Below, piece by piece: positions 43,580 through 52,003 of a DNA stretch of 60,490 bases. Origin of the DNA: Streptomyces sp. CBMA156 (GTDB lineage Bacteria > Actinomycetota > Actinomycetes > Streptomycetales > Streptomycetaceae); contig NZ_MSJQ01000379.1 of NCBI RefSeq assembly GCF_014596515.1, positions 1 to 60,490 on the forward strand, in the 5' to 3' direction. The notes under the pieces were generated by a model that did not search any database, had not been told where the DNA came from, and saw only the letters and a program-made list of their open reading frames with translations. The translations under genes and the position numbers were made by a program. The stretch's first letter is position 1, and each line of letters starts with the position of its first letter.

Positions 43580-44676
43580 AGATCGACCTCACCAACACGA
43601 CGTCCAGCAAGATCAACGGCGCGCTCATGGAGGCCCGCCGGGCCCGGGGTTCCGGCGCCGCCGGCATGGTGCTCACCCTGGTGATCGTGACCGACGAGGG
43701 CAGCGCCTACGACGCCCTCAAGGCCGCCAACGACGCCTCCCGCGAGCACCCGATGCGCACCCTCGCGGTGATCAAGCGCGCCGGACGCTCGCCCCGGGCC
43801 CGCGCCGAGACCCGGCTGGACGCCGAGATCCTGGTCGGCTCGGACGCCGGGTCCGGCGAAACGGTTGTCCTGCGGATGCACGGCGAACTCGCCGCGCACG
43901 CCCAGTCGGTGGTCCTGCCGCTGCTGCTGCCGGACGCCCCGACCGTCGTCTGGTGGCCGGACAAGGCGCCGCTGCACCCGGCGCAGGACCCGCTGGGCTC
44001 GCTCGCCCAGCGCCGGATCACCGACGCCGTCACCGCCGAGTCCCCGGTGGGCCAGCTCGCCCAGCGCGCCCAGAGCTACTCCCCCGGCGACACCGACCTG
44101 GCCTGGACCCGGATCACCGGCTGGCGCTCGATGCTGGCCGCCGCGCTGGACCAGCGGCCGTCCACGGTCGTCTCCGCAGCGGTCGAGGGCGAGTCCTACA
44201 ACCCCAGCGTCGAGCTGCTCGGCCTCTGGCTGACCAACCGGCTCCAGGTGCCGGTCGAGCGGGTCGTCACCGGCGGCCCCGGCATCACCGCGGTGCACCT
44301 GCGCACCAAGGACGGGGACATCACCCTGGACCGCCCGGACGGCCTGATGGGCACCCTGTCCATGCCCGGCTCGCCGGACCGCCAGGTGGCGCTCAAGCGG
44401 CGCGAGACCTCGGAGCTGATCGCCGAGGAACTGCGCCGGCTGGACCCGGACGACATCTACGCGACGGCGGTGCGCACGCCCGTCGACCGGCTGCACGAGC
44501 CGGTCAACGACGAGACCGCGGCGGCCGAGAAGATCGCCCGGGAGGTCGCCGAGGAGGCCGTCGAGGAAGCCGCCGAGGCGGCCGTGGCCAACCCGGACCG
44601 GGTGACCGCCGAGGCGGCCGCGAAGAAGCCCGCCAGGAAGGCCGCGGCCAAGCGCACCGGCAAGGAAGGCGCATGA
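43576..44676 (+). CDS. opcA: OpcA, glucose-6-phosphate dehydrogenase assembly protein
   Basis: A 366-aa OpcA. Marks: MKIDLTNTTSSKINGALMEA, VVLPLLLPDAPTVVWWPDKAP, and DLAWTRITGWRSMLAAALDQ. The last ~55 residues are an Ala/Lys-rich tail (AAEKIAREVAEEAVEEAAEA; KKPARKAAAKRTG) that is probably disordered and variable. OpcA is needed for active G6PDH in cyanobacteria and actinobacteria. It overlaps zwf and pgl by 4 nt each. Confidence 0.93.
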   Translation: MKIDLTNTTSSKINGALMEARRARGSGAAGMVLTLVIVTDEGSAYDALKAANDASREHPMRTLAVIKRAGRSPRARAETRLDAEILVGSDAGSGETVVLRMHGELAAHAQSVVLPLLLPDAPTVVWWPDKAPLHPAQDPLGSLAQRRITDAVTAESPVGQLAQRAQSYSPGDTDLAWTRITGWRSMLAAALDQRPSTVVSAAVEGESYNPSVELLGLWLTNRLQVPVERVVTGGPGITAVHLRTKDGDITLDRPDGLMGTLSMPGSPDRQVALKRRETSELIAEELRRLDPDDIYATAVRTPVDRLHEPVNDETAAAEKIAREVAEEAVEEAAEAAVANPDRVTAEAAAKKPARKAAAKRTGKEGA

Positions 44677-45461
44677 CCAACGCGACCCCGCAGCTGGTCG
44701 TCCACCGGGACAAGGAGCTGATGGCCCAGGCCGCGGCGGCCCGGCTGATCACCCGGATCGTGGACGCCCAGGCCGCCCGCGGCATCGCCTCGGTGGTGCT
44801 CACCGGCGGCCGCAACGGCAACGCCCTGCTGGCCGCGATCGCCGCCTCCCCGGCGCGCGACGCGGTCGACTGGGGCCGGCTGGACCTCTGGTGGGGCGAC
44901 GAGCGCTTCGTGCCCGCCGCCGACCCGGACCGCAACGCCGTCCAGGCCCGCGCCGAACTGCTGGACGCCGTCCCGCTCGACCCGGCGCGGGTGCACGAGA
45001 TGCCCGCCTCGGACGGGGTGGACGGCTCGGGCGTGGAGGCCGCCGCGGCCCGCTACGCCGAGGAGCTGGCGGAGGCGGCCGGCCCGGGCGAGCGCAACGG
45101 CGTCCCGGCCTTCGACGTGCTGCTGCTCGGCGTCGGCCCGGACACCCACGTCGCCTCGCTCTTCCCCGAGCACCCGGGCGTACGGGAGAGCGAGCTGACC
45201 GTGGTCGGCGTGCGCGGGGCCCCCAAGCCCCCGCCGACCCGGATCTCGCTCACCCTCCCGGCGATCCGCTCGGCCCGCGAGGTCTGGCTGCTGGCCGCCG
45301 GCGAGGACAAGGCGGGCGCGGTCGCGCTGGCCCTGTCCGGCCCCGGCGAGATCCAGGCGCCCGCCTCCGGCGCGTACGGCCGCAGCCGCACCCTGTGGCT
45401 GCTGGACCGCGCCGCCGCGGAGCGGATCCCGCCGCAGCTCTACCCGCCGTCCTCCGCCTGA
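44673..45461 (+). CDS. pgl: 6-phosphogluconolactonase
   Basis: A 262-aa enzyme of the DevB/Pgl type that hydrolyses 6-phosphogluconolactone. Marks: VVLTGGRNGNALLAAI, DLWWGDERFVPAADPDRNA, and VLLLGVGPDTHVASLFPEHP (substrate loop). Then RISLTLPAIRSAREVWLLA. The ATG overlaps the opcA stop by 4 nt. It ends the operon and is followed by a strong terminator. Confidence 0.94.
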   Translation: MTNATPQLVVHRDKELMAQAAAARLITRIVDAQAARGIASVVLTGGRNGNALLAAIAASPARDAVDWGRLDLWWGDERFVPAADPDRNAVQARAELLDAVPLDPARVHEMPASDGVDGSGVEAAAARYAEELAEAAGPGERNGVPAFDVLLLGVGPDTHVASLFPEHPGVRESELTVVGVRGAPKPPPTRISLTLPAIRSAREVWLLAAGEDKAGAVALALSGPGEIQAPASGAYGRSRTLWLLDRAAAERIPPQLYPPSSA

Positions 45462-45478
45462 CCGGCCCCGGCAACGCC

Positions 45479-45514
45479 GAAGGGCGCCACCGTCACTCGA
45501 CGGTGGCGCCCTTC
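45479..45514. terminator. Bidirectional terminator after pgl
   Basis: Perfect 16-bp stem (45479-45494 with 45499-45514) and ACTC loop, between convergent pgl and the RbpA-family gene. Confidence 0.88.
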
Positions 45515-45551
45515 TCGCTGTTGTGCCGGGGCGGGCCCGGGACCCTTCCGC

Positions 45552-45887
45552 TCAGATCTCACCGCGGAGCTTCGCCAGCGCCTCGGCCAGGATCGCCTCG
45601 CCGTCGGCGTCGGTGCGCCGCTCACGGACGTAGGCGAGGTGGGTCTTGTACGGCTCGTTGCGCGAGGGCGCCGGCGGGTTGTGCTGGTCCTGCCCGGCCG
45701 GGAAGCCACAGCGCGGGCAGTCCCACGTCTCCGGGATCGCCGCCTCGGCGGCGAAGCTGGGACGGGTCTCGTGCTTGTTCGCGCACCAGAAGGAGATCCG
45801 GTTGCGCGGAGCGGACTCGCCGCGCTCCGCCTCGCCCATCGGGCCGGCCCCGACCCTGCTGCCACGGATGGCATTGCCACTTGCCAC
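45552..45887 (-). CDS. RNA polymerase-binding protein of the RbpA family
   Basis: A 111-aa actinobacterial transcription factor. The zinc/core part has the Cys pairs FWCANKH and WDCPRCG, then the basic linker and the sigma-binding C-terminal helix region KTHLAYVRERRTDADGEAIL. RbpA proteins stabilise the open complex with the main sigma factor. Compared with the canonical S. coelicolor RbpA it lacks the MNIAVHPR-type C-terminal tail and no GGAAT/GTT sigma-R promoter is seen, so it may be the RbpB-type paralogue. GTG start with GGGAG 8 nt upstream. Confidence 0.85.
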   Translation of the reverse strand: MASGNAIRGSRVGAGPMGEAERGESAPRNRISFWCANKHETRPSFAAEAAIPETWDCPRCGFPAGQDQHNPPAPSRNEPYKTHLAYVRERRTDADGEAILAEALAKLRGEI

Positions 45888-46044
45888 GGTCTGACTCCCT
45901 GCGTACTGGTGCGCCGACCCGCCGCGGTGCGCGTCGGTGGCGAAAGTCGTCCTAGTGTAAGCAGGTGTTAAGCATCCGCCACCATCGCCTCCGCACCCGA
46001 CCGTCCCAGGATAGGCGCTCGGGCGACGGGGCGTCAGGGATACG

Positions 46045-46281
46045 TCAGCTCTGGTACTTCAGCACCAGGCCCAGGACGAGGATGCTGGCGAACCAGCCCA
46101 GGCCGACCACGATGGTGATGCGGTCCAGGTTGCGCTCGGCCACCGCCGAGCCGCCGCCGGTGGACATCGCGCCACCACCGAACATGTCGGACAGGCCGCC
46201 GCCCTTCCCCTTGTGCAGCAGCACCAGCAGGATCATCAGCAGACTGAAGATGATCAGGGCAATCGAGAACCCGAGAACCAC
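46045..46281 (-). CDS. secG: SecG, preprotein translocase subunit
   Basis: A 78-aa protein with two membrane helices: FSIALIIFSLLMILLVLLHK and the C-terminal ITIVVGLGWFASILVLGLVL. Between them is the conserved loop KGKGGGLSDMFGGGA. SecG helps SecYE during export. It is the last gene of the gap-pgk-tpiA-secG series, 87 nt after tpiA, the usual actinobacterial arrangement. Confidence 0.93.
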   Translation of the reverse strand: MVLGFSIALIIFSLLMILLVLLHKGKGGGLSDMFGGGAMSTGGGSAVAERNLDRITIVVGLGWFASILVLGLVLKYQS

Positions 46282-46368
46282 GACGGGACCAACTCTCTCG
46301 TATCTTCGGCGAAGGGGCCGGGCCGCGTACGGCGGTCCGGCCCCAAAGCGTACGTTGCGGCGGCGGCG

Positions 46369-47154
46369 TTAGCCTACTGCCTGCTCACGGTAGCGCACGA
46401 TCTTGACGAACTCGTCGGCGTCCAGCGAGGCACCGCCGACCAGGCCGCCGTCGATGTCGGGCTTGGCCATCAGACCGGCCGCGCTCGACGACTTCACCGA
46501 ACCGCCGTACAGCACCCGGACCTTGCCGGCCAGCTCGGCGTCGTACAGCTCGGCGATCCGGGCGCGGATGGCGGCGCAGACCTCCTGCGCGTCCTCCGGG
46601 GTGGCCACCTCGCCGGTGCCGATCGCCCAGACCGGCTCGTAGGCGACCACGATCGACTCGGCCTGGTGGGCCGGGACGCCGTCCAGGCCGCCGTCCAGCT
46701 GCGCCAGGGTGTGCTCGACGTGGGTGCCCGCCTTGCGGATCTCCAGCGGCTCGCCGACGCACAGGATCGGGGTGACCCCGGCGCGGTAGGCGGCCTTCAC
46801 CTTGGCGTTGACGATCTCCTCGTCCTCGCCGTGGTACTGGCGGCGCTCGGAGTGCCCGATCACCGCGTAGGTGCACTGGAGCTTGGCCAGCATCGGTCCG
46901 GAGACCTCGCCGGTGTAGGCCCCACCGTCGTGCTGCGAGATGTCCTGCGAGCCGTACTTGATCTTCAGCTTGTCGCCGGAGACCAGGGTCTGCACCGAGC
47001 GCAGGTCGGTGAACGGCACCAGGACGGCGACCTCGACGGCCTCGTAGTCCTTGTCGGCCAGCGCGAACGCCAGCTTCTGGGTGTGCTGGATGGCCTCGAG
47101 GTGGTTGAGGTTCATCTTCCAGTTGCCCGCCATCAGCGGGAGACGGTCGGTCAT
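46369..47154 (-). CDS. tpiA: Triosephosphate isomerase
   Basis: A 261-aa TIM barrel. The substrate Lys is in GNWKMNLNHLE, the electrophilic His in CTYAVIGHSERRQYH, and the catalytic Glu in VVAYEPVWAIGTG; the phosphate loop GGASLDADEF is intact. It starts five nt after pgk ends, so both are in one transcript. Confidence 0.95.
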   Translation of the reverse strand: MTDRLPLMAGNWKMNLNHLEAIQHTQKLAFALADKDYEAVEVAVLVPFTDLRSVQTLVSGDKLKIKYGSQDISQHDGGAYTGEVSGPMLAKLQCTYAVIGHSERRQYHGEDEEIVNAKVKAAYRAGVTPILCVGEPLEIRKAGTHVEHTLAQLDGGLDGVPAHQAESIVVAYEPVWAIGTGEVATPEDAQEVCAAIRARIAELYDAELAGKVRVLYGGSVKSSSAAGLMAKPDIDGGLVGGASLDADEFVKIVRYREQAVG

Positions 47155-47159
47155 GTGTT

Positions 47160-48371
47160 TCAGTCCTCCAGAGCGGCGAGTCCGGGGAGGGTCTTGCCCT
47201 CCAGGTATTCGAGGCTGGCACCGCCGCCGGTCGAGATGTGTCCGAAGGCGTTCTCGTCGAAGCCCAGGATGCGGACGGCCGCGGCGGAGTCGCCGCCGCC
47301 GACGACGGTGAACGCGTCGCTGTCGAGCAGGGCCTTCGCGACGGCGCTGGTGCCGCCCGCGTAGTCCGGGTGCTCGAAGACGCCCATCGGGCCGTTCCAG
47401 AACACGGTGCCTGCGTCGGCCAGCTTGGCCGCGTACAGCTCGCGGGTCTTCGGGCCGATGTCCAGGCCCTCCTGGTCGGCCGGGATGGCGTCGGCGGCGA
47501 CGGTCGAGAAGTCGGCCGGAGCCTTGGTCCTGAGGTCCGGGAACTCCGTGGAGACCAGGACGTCCGTCGGCAGCACGAACTCGACGCCGCGCTTCTCGGC
47601 CCGGTCCAGGTACTCCTGGACGGTCGGGACCTGGTCCTCCTGGAGCAGCGAGATGCCGACCTCGTGGCCCTTGGCCTTGAGGAAGGTGTACGCCATGCCG
47701 CCGCCGATCAGGATCCGGTCGGCCTTCTCCAGCAGGTTGTCGATCACACCGAGCTTGTCGGAGACCTTGGCGCCGCCGAGCACCACCACGTACGGACGGG
47801 CGACCTCCTCGGTGAGCTTCTTCAGCACGCCGACCTCGGTGGCGATCAGGTCGCCCGCGGCGTGCGGCAGCAGGGCCGGCAGATCGTAGACCGAGGCGTG
47901 CTTGCGGTGCACGGCGCCGAAGCCGTCGCCCACGTACAGGTCGGCCAGCGCGGCCAGCTGCTCGGCGAAGGCCTTGCGCTCGGCGTCGTCCTTGCTGGTC
48001 TCGCCGGCGTTGAAGCGCAGGTTCTCCAGCAGCGCGACCTCGCCGCCCGCCAGCCCGGCCACGACGGCCGCGGCGCTGTCGCCGACGGTGTCGGTGGCGA
48101 AGGCGACGTCCTTGCCGAGGATCTCGCCGAGCCGCGCGGCCGCCGGGGCGAGCGAGAACCGCGGGTCCGGCGCGCCCTTGGGACGGCCGAGGTGCGAGGC
48201 GACGACGACCTTCGCACCGGCCGCGGCCAGCTTGGCGATGGTCGGCGCGACGGCGCGGATCCGGCCGTCGTCGGTGATCGTGCTGCCGTCCAGCGGCACG
48301 TTCAGGTCCGCGCGCACGAAGACGCGCTGGCCCTGGACACCGGCTTCGATGAGCTCTTCGATGGTCTTCAC
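47160..48371 (-). CDS. pgk: Phosphoglycerate kinase
   Basis: A 403-aa kinase. Marks: VFVRADLNVPLDGSTITDDG, VVASHLGRPKGAPD, the hinge LGGAKVSDKLGVIDNLLEKA, and the ATP-site FTVVGGGDSAAAV. The GTG start (reading MKTIEELIEAG) is chosen by family comparison; the ribosome site GGAG lies ~15 nt upstream. It follows gap by 154 nt, and a hairpin lies in that gap. Confidence 0.94.
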   Translation of the reverse strand: MKTIEELIEAGVQGQRVFVRADLNVPLDGSTITDDGRIRAVAPTIAKLAAAGAKVVVASHLGRPKGAPDPRFSLAPAAARLGEILGKDVAFATDTVGDSAAAVVAGLAGGEVALLENLRFNAGETSKDDAERKAFAEQLAALADLYVGDGFGAVHRKHASVYDLPALLPHAAGDLIATEVGVLKKLTEEVARPYVVVLGGAKVSDKLGVIDNLLEKADRILIGGGMAYTFLKAKGHEVGISLLQEDQVPTVQEYLDRAEKRGVEFVLPTDVLVSTEFPDLRTKAPADFSTVAADAIPADQEGLDIGPKTRELYAAKLADAGTVFWNGPMGVFEHPDYAGGTSAVAKALLDSDAFTVVGGGDSAAAVRILGFDENAFGHISTGGGASLEYLEGKTLPGLAALED

Positions 48372-48457
48372 GGGGATTCGGTTTCTCCTGGGGAGATGGT
48401 TGATGCGCAGTGAGGCGGCACGGCGCAGGGGCCGCCTGAGAAGTCCTTGAGCGCGGA

Positions 48458-48498
48458 ACGAGGGCCCGGTCGGCACCGTACGCCGGCCGGGCCCTCGT
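48458..48498 (-). terminator. Hairpin between gap and pgk
   Basis: ACGAGGGCCCGG (48458-48469) pairs with CCGGGCCCTCGT (48487-48498), and five more pairs close the inner stem. It is 28 nt after the gap stop, so it is a likely partial terminator setting gap above pgk. Confidence 0.7.
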
Positions 48499-48525
48499 CC
48501 CTACATCACGTCAGCTCCCGCAAGG

Positions 48526-49533
48526 TCAGAGCCGCCCACCGACGAGGGTGACCAGGTCGACCACGCGGTTCGAGTAGCCCCACTCGTTGTCGTACCAGCC
48601 GAGCACCTTGACCTGGTTGCCCTGGACCATGGTGAGCTGGCTGTCGAAGATGCAGGACGCCGGGTCGTTGACGATGTCCGAGGAGACGATCGGGTCCTCG
48701 GTGTAGGCCAGGATGCCCTTGAGCGGGCCCTCCTGGGCGGCCTTCTGGAAGGCCGCGTTGACCTCGTCCTTGGTGACCTCGCGCTCCAGGGTGACGACCA
48801 GGTCGGTGATGGAGCCGGTCGGGACCGGGACGCGCAGCGAGGTGCCGTCCAGCTTGCCCTTCAGCTCCGGCAGGACCAGGGCGGTCGCCTTGGCGGCACC
48901 GGTCGAGGTCGGGATGATGTTCTGCGAGGCCGCACGAGCACGGCGCAGGTCCTTGTGCGGGAAGTCCAGGGTCACCTGGTCGTTGGTGAACGCGTGGACG
49001 GTGGTCATCAGACCCTTGACGATGCCGAAGCTCTCGTTCAGCACCTTGGCCATCGGCGCCACACAGTTGGTGGTGCAGGAGGCGTTGGAGATGATGTGGT
49101 GGTTGGCCGCGTCGTACTTCTCGTCGTTGACGCCCAGCACGATGGTGACGTCCTCGTCGCTGGCGGGCGCCGAGATGATGACCTTCTTCGCGCCGGCGGC
49201 GAGGTGCTTCTTCGCGGCCTCGGCCTTGGTGAAGATGCCGGTGGACTCGACGACGATGTCGGCGCCCAGGGCGGCCCACGGAAGGTTCGCGGGGTCACGC
49301 TCGGCGGTCACCTTGAAGGTGTGGCCGTCGACGGTGATGCTGTCCTCGGTGTGCGAGACCTCGCCCGGGAAGGTACCCAGGGTGGTGTCGTACTTGAGCA
49401 GGTGAGCCAGGGTCTTCGTGTCGGTGAGGTCGTTGACACCGACGACCTCGATGTCCGCGCCCTGAGCCTTGACCGCGCGGAAGAAGTTGCGGCCGATGCG
49501 GCCGAAGCCGTTGATGCCTACCCGGATCGTCAC
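48526..49533 (-). CDS. gap: Glyceraldehyde-3-phosphate dehydrogenase, type I
   Basis: A 335-aa enzyme. The NAD domain starts IRVGINGFGRIGRNFFRAV. The catalytic Cys is in ISNASCTTNCVAPMAK near residue 155. The C-terminal part has WYDNEWGYSNRVVDL. The NAD-preferring Asp of the second strand is replaced by the ND-x-T-D-type VGVNDLTD, as usual. GTG start with GAGGAG upstream. A DasR-like palindrome lies ~200 nt upstream (49732-49747). Confidence 0.95.
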   Translation of the reverse strand: MTIRVGINGFGRIGRNFFRAVKAQGADIEVVGVNDLTDTKTLAHLLKYDTTLGTFPGEVSHTEDSITVDGHTFKVTAERDPANLPWAALGADIVVESTGIFTKAEAAKKHLAAGAKKVIISAPASDEDVTIVLGVNDEKYDAANHHIISNASCTTNCVAPMAKVLNESFGIVKGLMTTVHAFTNDQVTLDFPHKDLRRARAASQNIIPTSTGAAKATALVLPELKGKLDGTSLRVPVPTGSITDLVVTLEREVTKDEVNAAFQKAAQEGPLKGILAYTEDPIVSSDIVNDPASCIFDSQLTMVQGNQVKVLGWYDNEWGYSNRVVDLVTLVGGRL

Positions 49534-49731
49534 GAACCGATCTCCTCGTTAGGTACGCCGGGGCGGAGCCCCGACGGGGATGAGATTTGGGAAGTCCCCG
49601 ACCGCCTATGACCCTACCCCTCCAGGGCACGGGACGGCACATCGCGCCGCGTGCTGAGACCGGGCGTGGCGCGGTCGAAAGCCGACTTCAGGCCGTCCGG
49701 CCTTGCTCGGCCGGGCAGTTGGTCCCGGGCC

Positions 49732-49747
49732 AGTGGTCTCTACCAAT
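49732..49747. promoter_or_regulatory. DasR-responsive-element-like site upstream of gap
   Basis: AGTGGTCTCTACCAAT matches 13 of 16 positions of the palindromic DasR site AGTGGTCTAGACCACT. A second imperfect dyad, TGGTCCCGGGCCA, is just upstream on the plus strand. Confidence 0.45.
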
Positions 49748-49812
49748 TCGGGAGTGTCGGCGGGTCCGGAAGCCCGCCCGGAGGACCGTCCGCGGGTGCC
49801 CCCGGAGACGGC

Positions 49813-49848
49813 CGCGGCCGGTGTCCCGCCATCGGGACACCGGCCGCG
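49813..49848. terminator. whiA terminator
   Basis: Perfect 16-bp stem (49813-49828 with 49833-49848) and four-nt loop, 22 nt after the whiA stop on the minus strand. Confidence 0.85.
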
Positions 49849-49870
49849 TTTCGCTCACTCAGCGTGATCG

Positions 49871-50851
49871 TCAGTTCATCGCCATCTCGTCGGTGAGGCT
49901 GGCCTCGGTGCTCGGCAGGCCGAGCTCGGAGGCGCGCTTGTCGGCCATCGCCAGCAGCCGGCGGATCCGGCCGGCCACCGCGTCCTTGGTCAGCGGCGGA
50001 TCGGCGAGCGCGCCCAGCTCCTCCAGCGAGGCCTGCTTGTGCTGCATCCGCAGCTGGCCGGCCGCGGCCAGGTGCTCGGGCACCTCGTCGCCGAGGATCT
50101 CCAGCGCGCGCTGCACCCGGGCCCCGGCCGCCACCGCGGCGCGGGCCGAGCGGCGCAGGTTGGCGTCGTCGAAGTTGGCGAGCCGGTTGGCGGTGGCGCG
50201 CACCTCGCGCCGCATCCGGCGCTCCTCCCAGGCGAGCACCGACTCGTGGGCGCCGAGCCGGGTCAGCAGGGCACCGATCGCGTCGCCGTCGCGGATGACC
50301 ACCCGGTCCACGCCGCGCACCTCGCGGGCCTTGGCCGGGATGCCGAGCCGACGGGCGGCGCCGACCAGGGCGAGGGCGGCCTCGGAACCGGGGCAGGTGA
50401 TCTCCAGCGAGGACGAACGGCCCGGCTCGGTGAGCGAGCCGTGCGCCAGGAAGGCCCCGCGCCAGGCGGCCTCCGCGTCGCAGGTGGCCCCGGAGACGAC
50501 CGCCGGCGGCAGCCCCCGGATCGGACGACCTCGGCCGTCCACGAGTCCGGTCTGGCGGGCGAGCAGCTCGCCGTCCTTGACCACCCGGACCACGAAGCGG
50601 CTGCCGCGGCGCAGCCCGCCGGGGGCCATCACCACGAGGTCCGAGGAGTGCCCGAAGATCTCCAGCAGGTCCTTGCGCAGCCGTCGTGCCGCCGCCCCGG
50701 TGTCCAGCTCCGCCTCGATCACGATGCGACCGCTCACGATGTGCAGTCCGCCCGCGAACCGCAGGATCGCCGACACCTCCGCCTTGCGACAGCAGGCCCG
50801 GGTGACCGGGAGCCGGCTGATCTCGTCCTTCACCGCTGGAGTCATCGCCAT
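49871..50851 (-). CDS. whiA: WhiA sporulation transcription factor
   Basis: A 326-aa WhiA. The degenerate LAGLIDADG-type fold occupies about 1-220 (CCRKAEVSAILRFAGGLHIV; CDAEAAWRGAFLAHGSLTEP). The C-terminal HTH has LEELGALADPPLTKDAVAGR then IRRLLAMADKRA. WhiA works with WhiB to start sporulation septation in Streptomyces. The first of two close ATGs (50851, reading MAM) is chosen, with AAGGA 8 nt upstream. It overlaps the yvcK-like gene by 10 nt. Confidence 0.95.
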   Translation of the reverse strand: MAMTPAVKDEISRLPVTRACCRKAEVSAILRFAGGLHIVSGRIVIEAELDTGAAARRLRKDLLEIFGHSSDLVVMAPGGLRRGSRFVVRVVKDGELLARQTGLVDGRGRPIRGLPPAVVSGATCDAEAAWRGAFLAHGSLTEPGRSSSLEITCPGSEAALALVGAARRLGIPAKAREVRGVDRVVIRDGDAIGALLTRLGAHESVLAWEERRMRREVRATANRLANFDDANLRRSARAAVAAGARVQRALEILGDEVPEHLAAAGQLRMQHKQASLEELGALADPPLTKDAVAGRIRRLLAMADKRASELGLPSTEASLTDEMAMN

Positions 50852-51939
50852 GGCCCGATCCTTCCATGTGTCCGGAAAATCCGGTCGTACGCTGCCGCCA
50901 ACAGCTCGGGGTCGTGTCGCGGCGTCCCGTCGGTGCGGGCCACCGAGCCGAGCACCAGAGCGGCGCCCATCCGCTCGGCGGCCTTCTCCAGGCCGTCCAG
51001 GTCGGCCTGGCCGAAGGCCCCGCCGGTGACGGCGCGCTCGTCCACCAGGATCGCATCCACCGCGAGGTCCGGAGCGTGGTCGGCGATGACCTCCAGGTGA
51101 CGCTGCGGGGTGAAGCCCTCGGTCTCCCCGGGCTGGGGGGCCAGGTTCAGGGTGAGCAGGCGGCGGGCGCGGGTCCCGGTGAGCGCCTGGGCCAGCTCGG
51201 GCACCAGCAGGTGCGGCAGCACGCTGGTGAACCAGGAGCCGGGGCCGAGCACCACCCAGTCCGCCTCCCGGACGGCGGTGACCGCCTCGGGGACGGCCGG
51301 CGGCCCGTCCGGCAGCAGCCGGATCGACTGCACGGTGCCCGGGGTCACCGCGACGTCGGCCTGGCCGCGCACCGCCGTGACCTCGGCGGGGCGGGCCGGG
51401 TCGTGGCCGCGCACGGTCGCCTCGATGTCCAGCGGCACCGCCGACATCGGCAGCACCCGGCCCTGGACGTTGAGCAGCCTGCCGACCCAGTCCAGCGCCG
51501 CCACCGGGTCGCCCAGCTTCTCCCAGAGCGCGACGATCAGCAGGTTGCCGACCGCGTGGCCGCCGAGTTCGCCGGTGCCGGTGAAGCGCTGCTGGATGAC
51601 CTCGGACCAGGTGCGGCCCCAGTCGTCGTCCCCGCACAGCGCGGCCAGCGCCTTGCGCAGGTCGCCCGGGGGCAGCACGCCCAGCTCGGTGCGCAGCCGT
51701 CCGCTGGAGCCGCCGTCGTCGGCGACGGTGACCACGGCGGTGAGGTCGCTGGTGAGCCGGCGCAGCGCGGACAGCGAGGCGGACAGGCCCTGCCCGCCGC
51801 CGAGCGCGGTGATCCTCGGGGCCGGATTGGTCCGGGCGGGACTACTGCGCGGACGGCTCGGCGCCGTGGGCCGGGCCGGGCTGAACGCCCGGTCACCGGT
51901 CCTGCTCTGCGGCTGCCGCCCGGGCACGTATCCCGCCAC
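50842..51939 (-). CDS. YvcK/CofD-like protein (gluconeogenesis factor)
   Basis: A 365-aa YvcK-family protein. Residues 1-40 are a disordered Pro/Arg/Ser-rich tail. The fold begins ITALGGGQGLSASLSALRRL, followed by VVTVADDGGSSGRLRTELGV, PGDLRKALAAL, and VLGPGSWFTSVLPHLLVPEL. YvcK binds UDP-sugars and is needed for growth on gluconeogenic carbon and for normal cell-wall synthesis in other bacteria. The rapZ-yvcK-whiA order is conserved in Gram-positives. Confidence 0.9.
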   Translation of the reverse strand: MAGYVPGRQPQSRTGDRAFSPARPTAPSRPRSSPARTNPAPRITALGGGQGLSASLSALRRLTSDLTAVVTVADDGGSSGRLRTELGVLPPGDLRKALAALCGDDDWGRTWSEVIQQRFTGTGELGGHAVGNLLIVALWEKLGDPVAALDWVGRLLNVQGRVLPMSAVPLDIEATVRGHDPARPAEVTAVRGQADVAVTPGTVQSIRLLPDGPPAVPEAVTAVREADWVVLGPGSWFTSVLPHLLVPELAQALTGTRARRLLTLNLAPQPGETEGFTPQRHLEVIADHAPDLAVDAILVDERAVTGGAFGQADLDGLEKAAERMGAALVLGSVARTDGTPRHDPELLAAAYDRIFRTHGRIGPWR

Positions 51940-52003
51940 ACATCACCTCGCGTTCCTCGGCCCGCCGACCGCTCCGCCGACGGGCCCGGCAGGGAGGCGG
52001 CGG

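Larger units (their letters stand above)
49534..49870. promoter_or_regulatory. 337-nt region between whiA and gap
   Basis: Holds the gap promoter region, the dre-like palindrome at 49732-49747 and the whiA terminator at 49813-49848. No gene is supported. Base composition is ordinary. Confidence 0.4.

Noticed and set aside
45888..45990. Search for a sigma-R promoter (GGAAT and GTT) before the RbpA-family gene.
   Set aside because: No GGAAT element was found in the upstream sequence.
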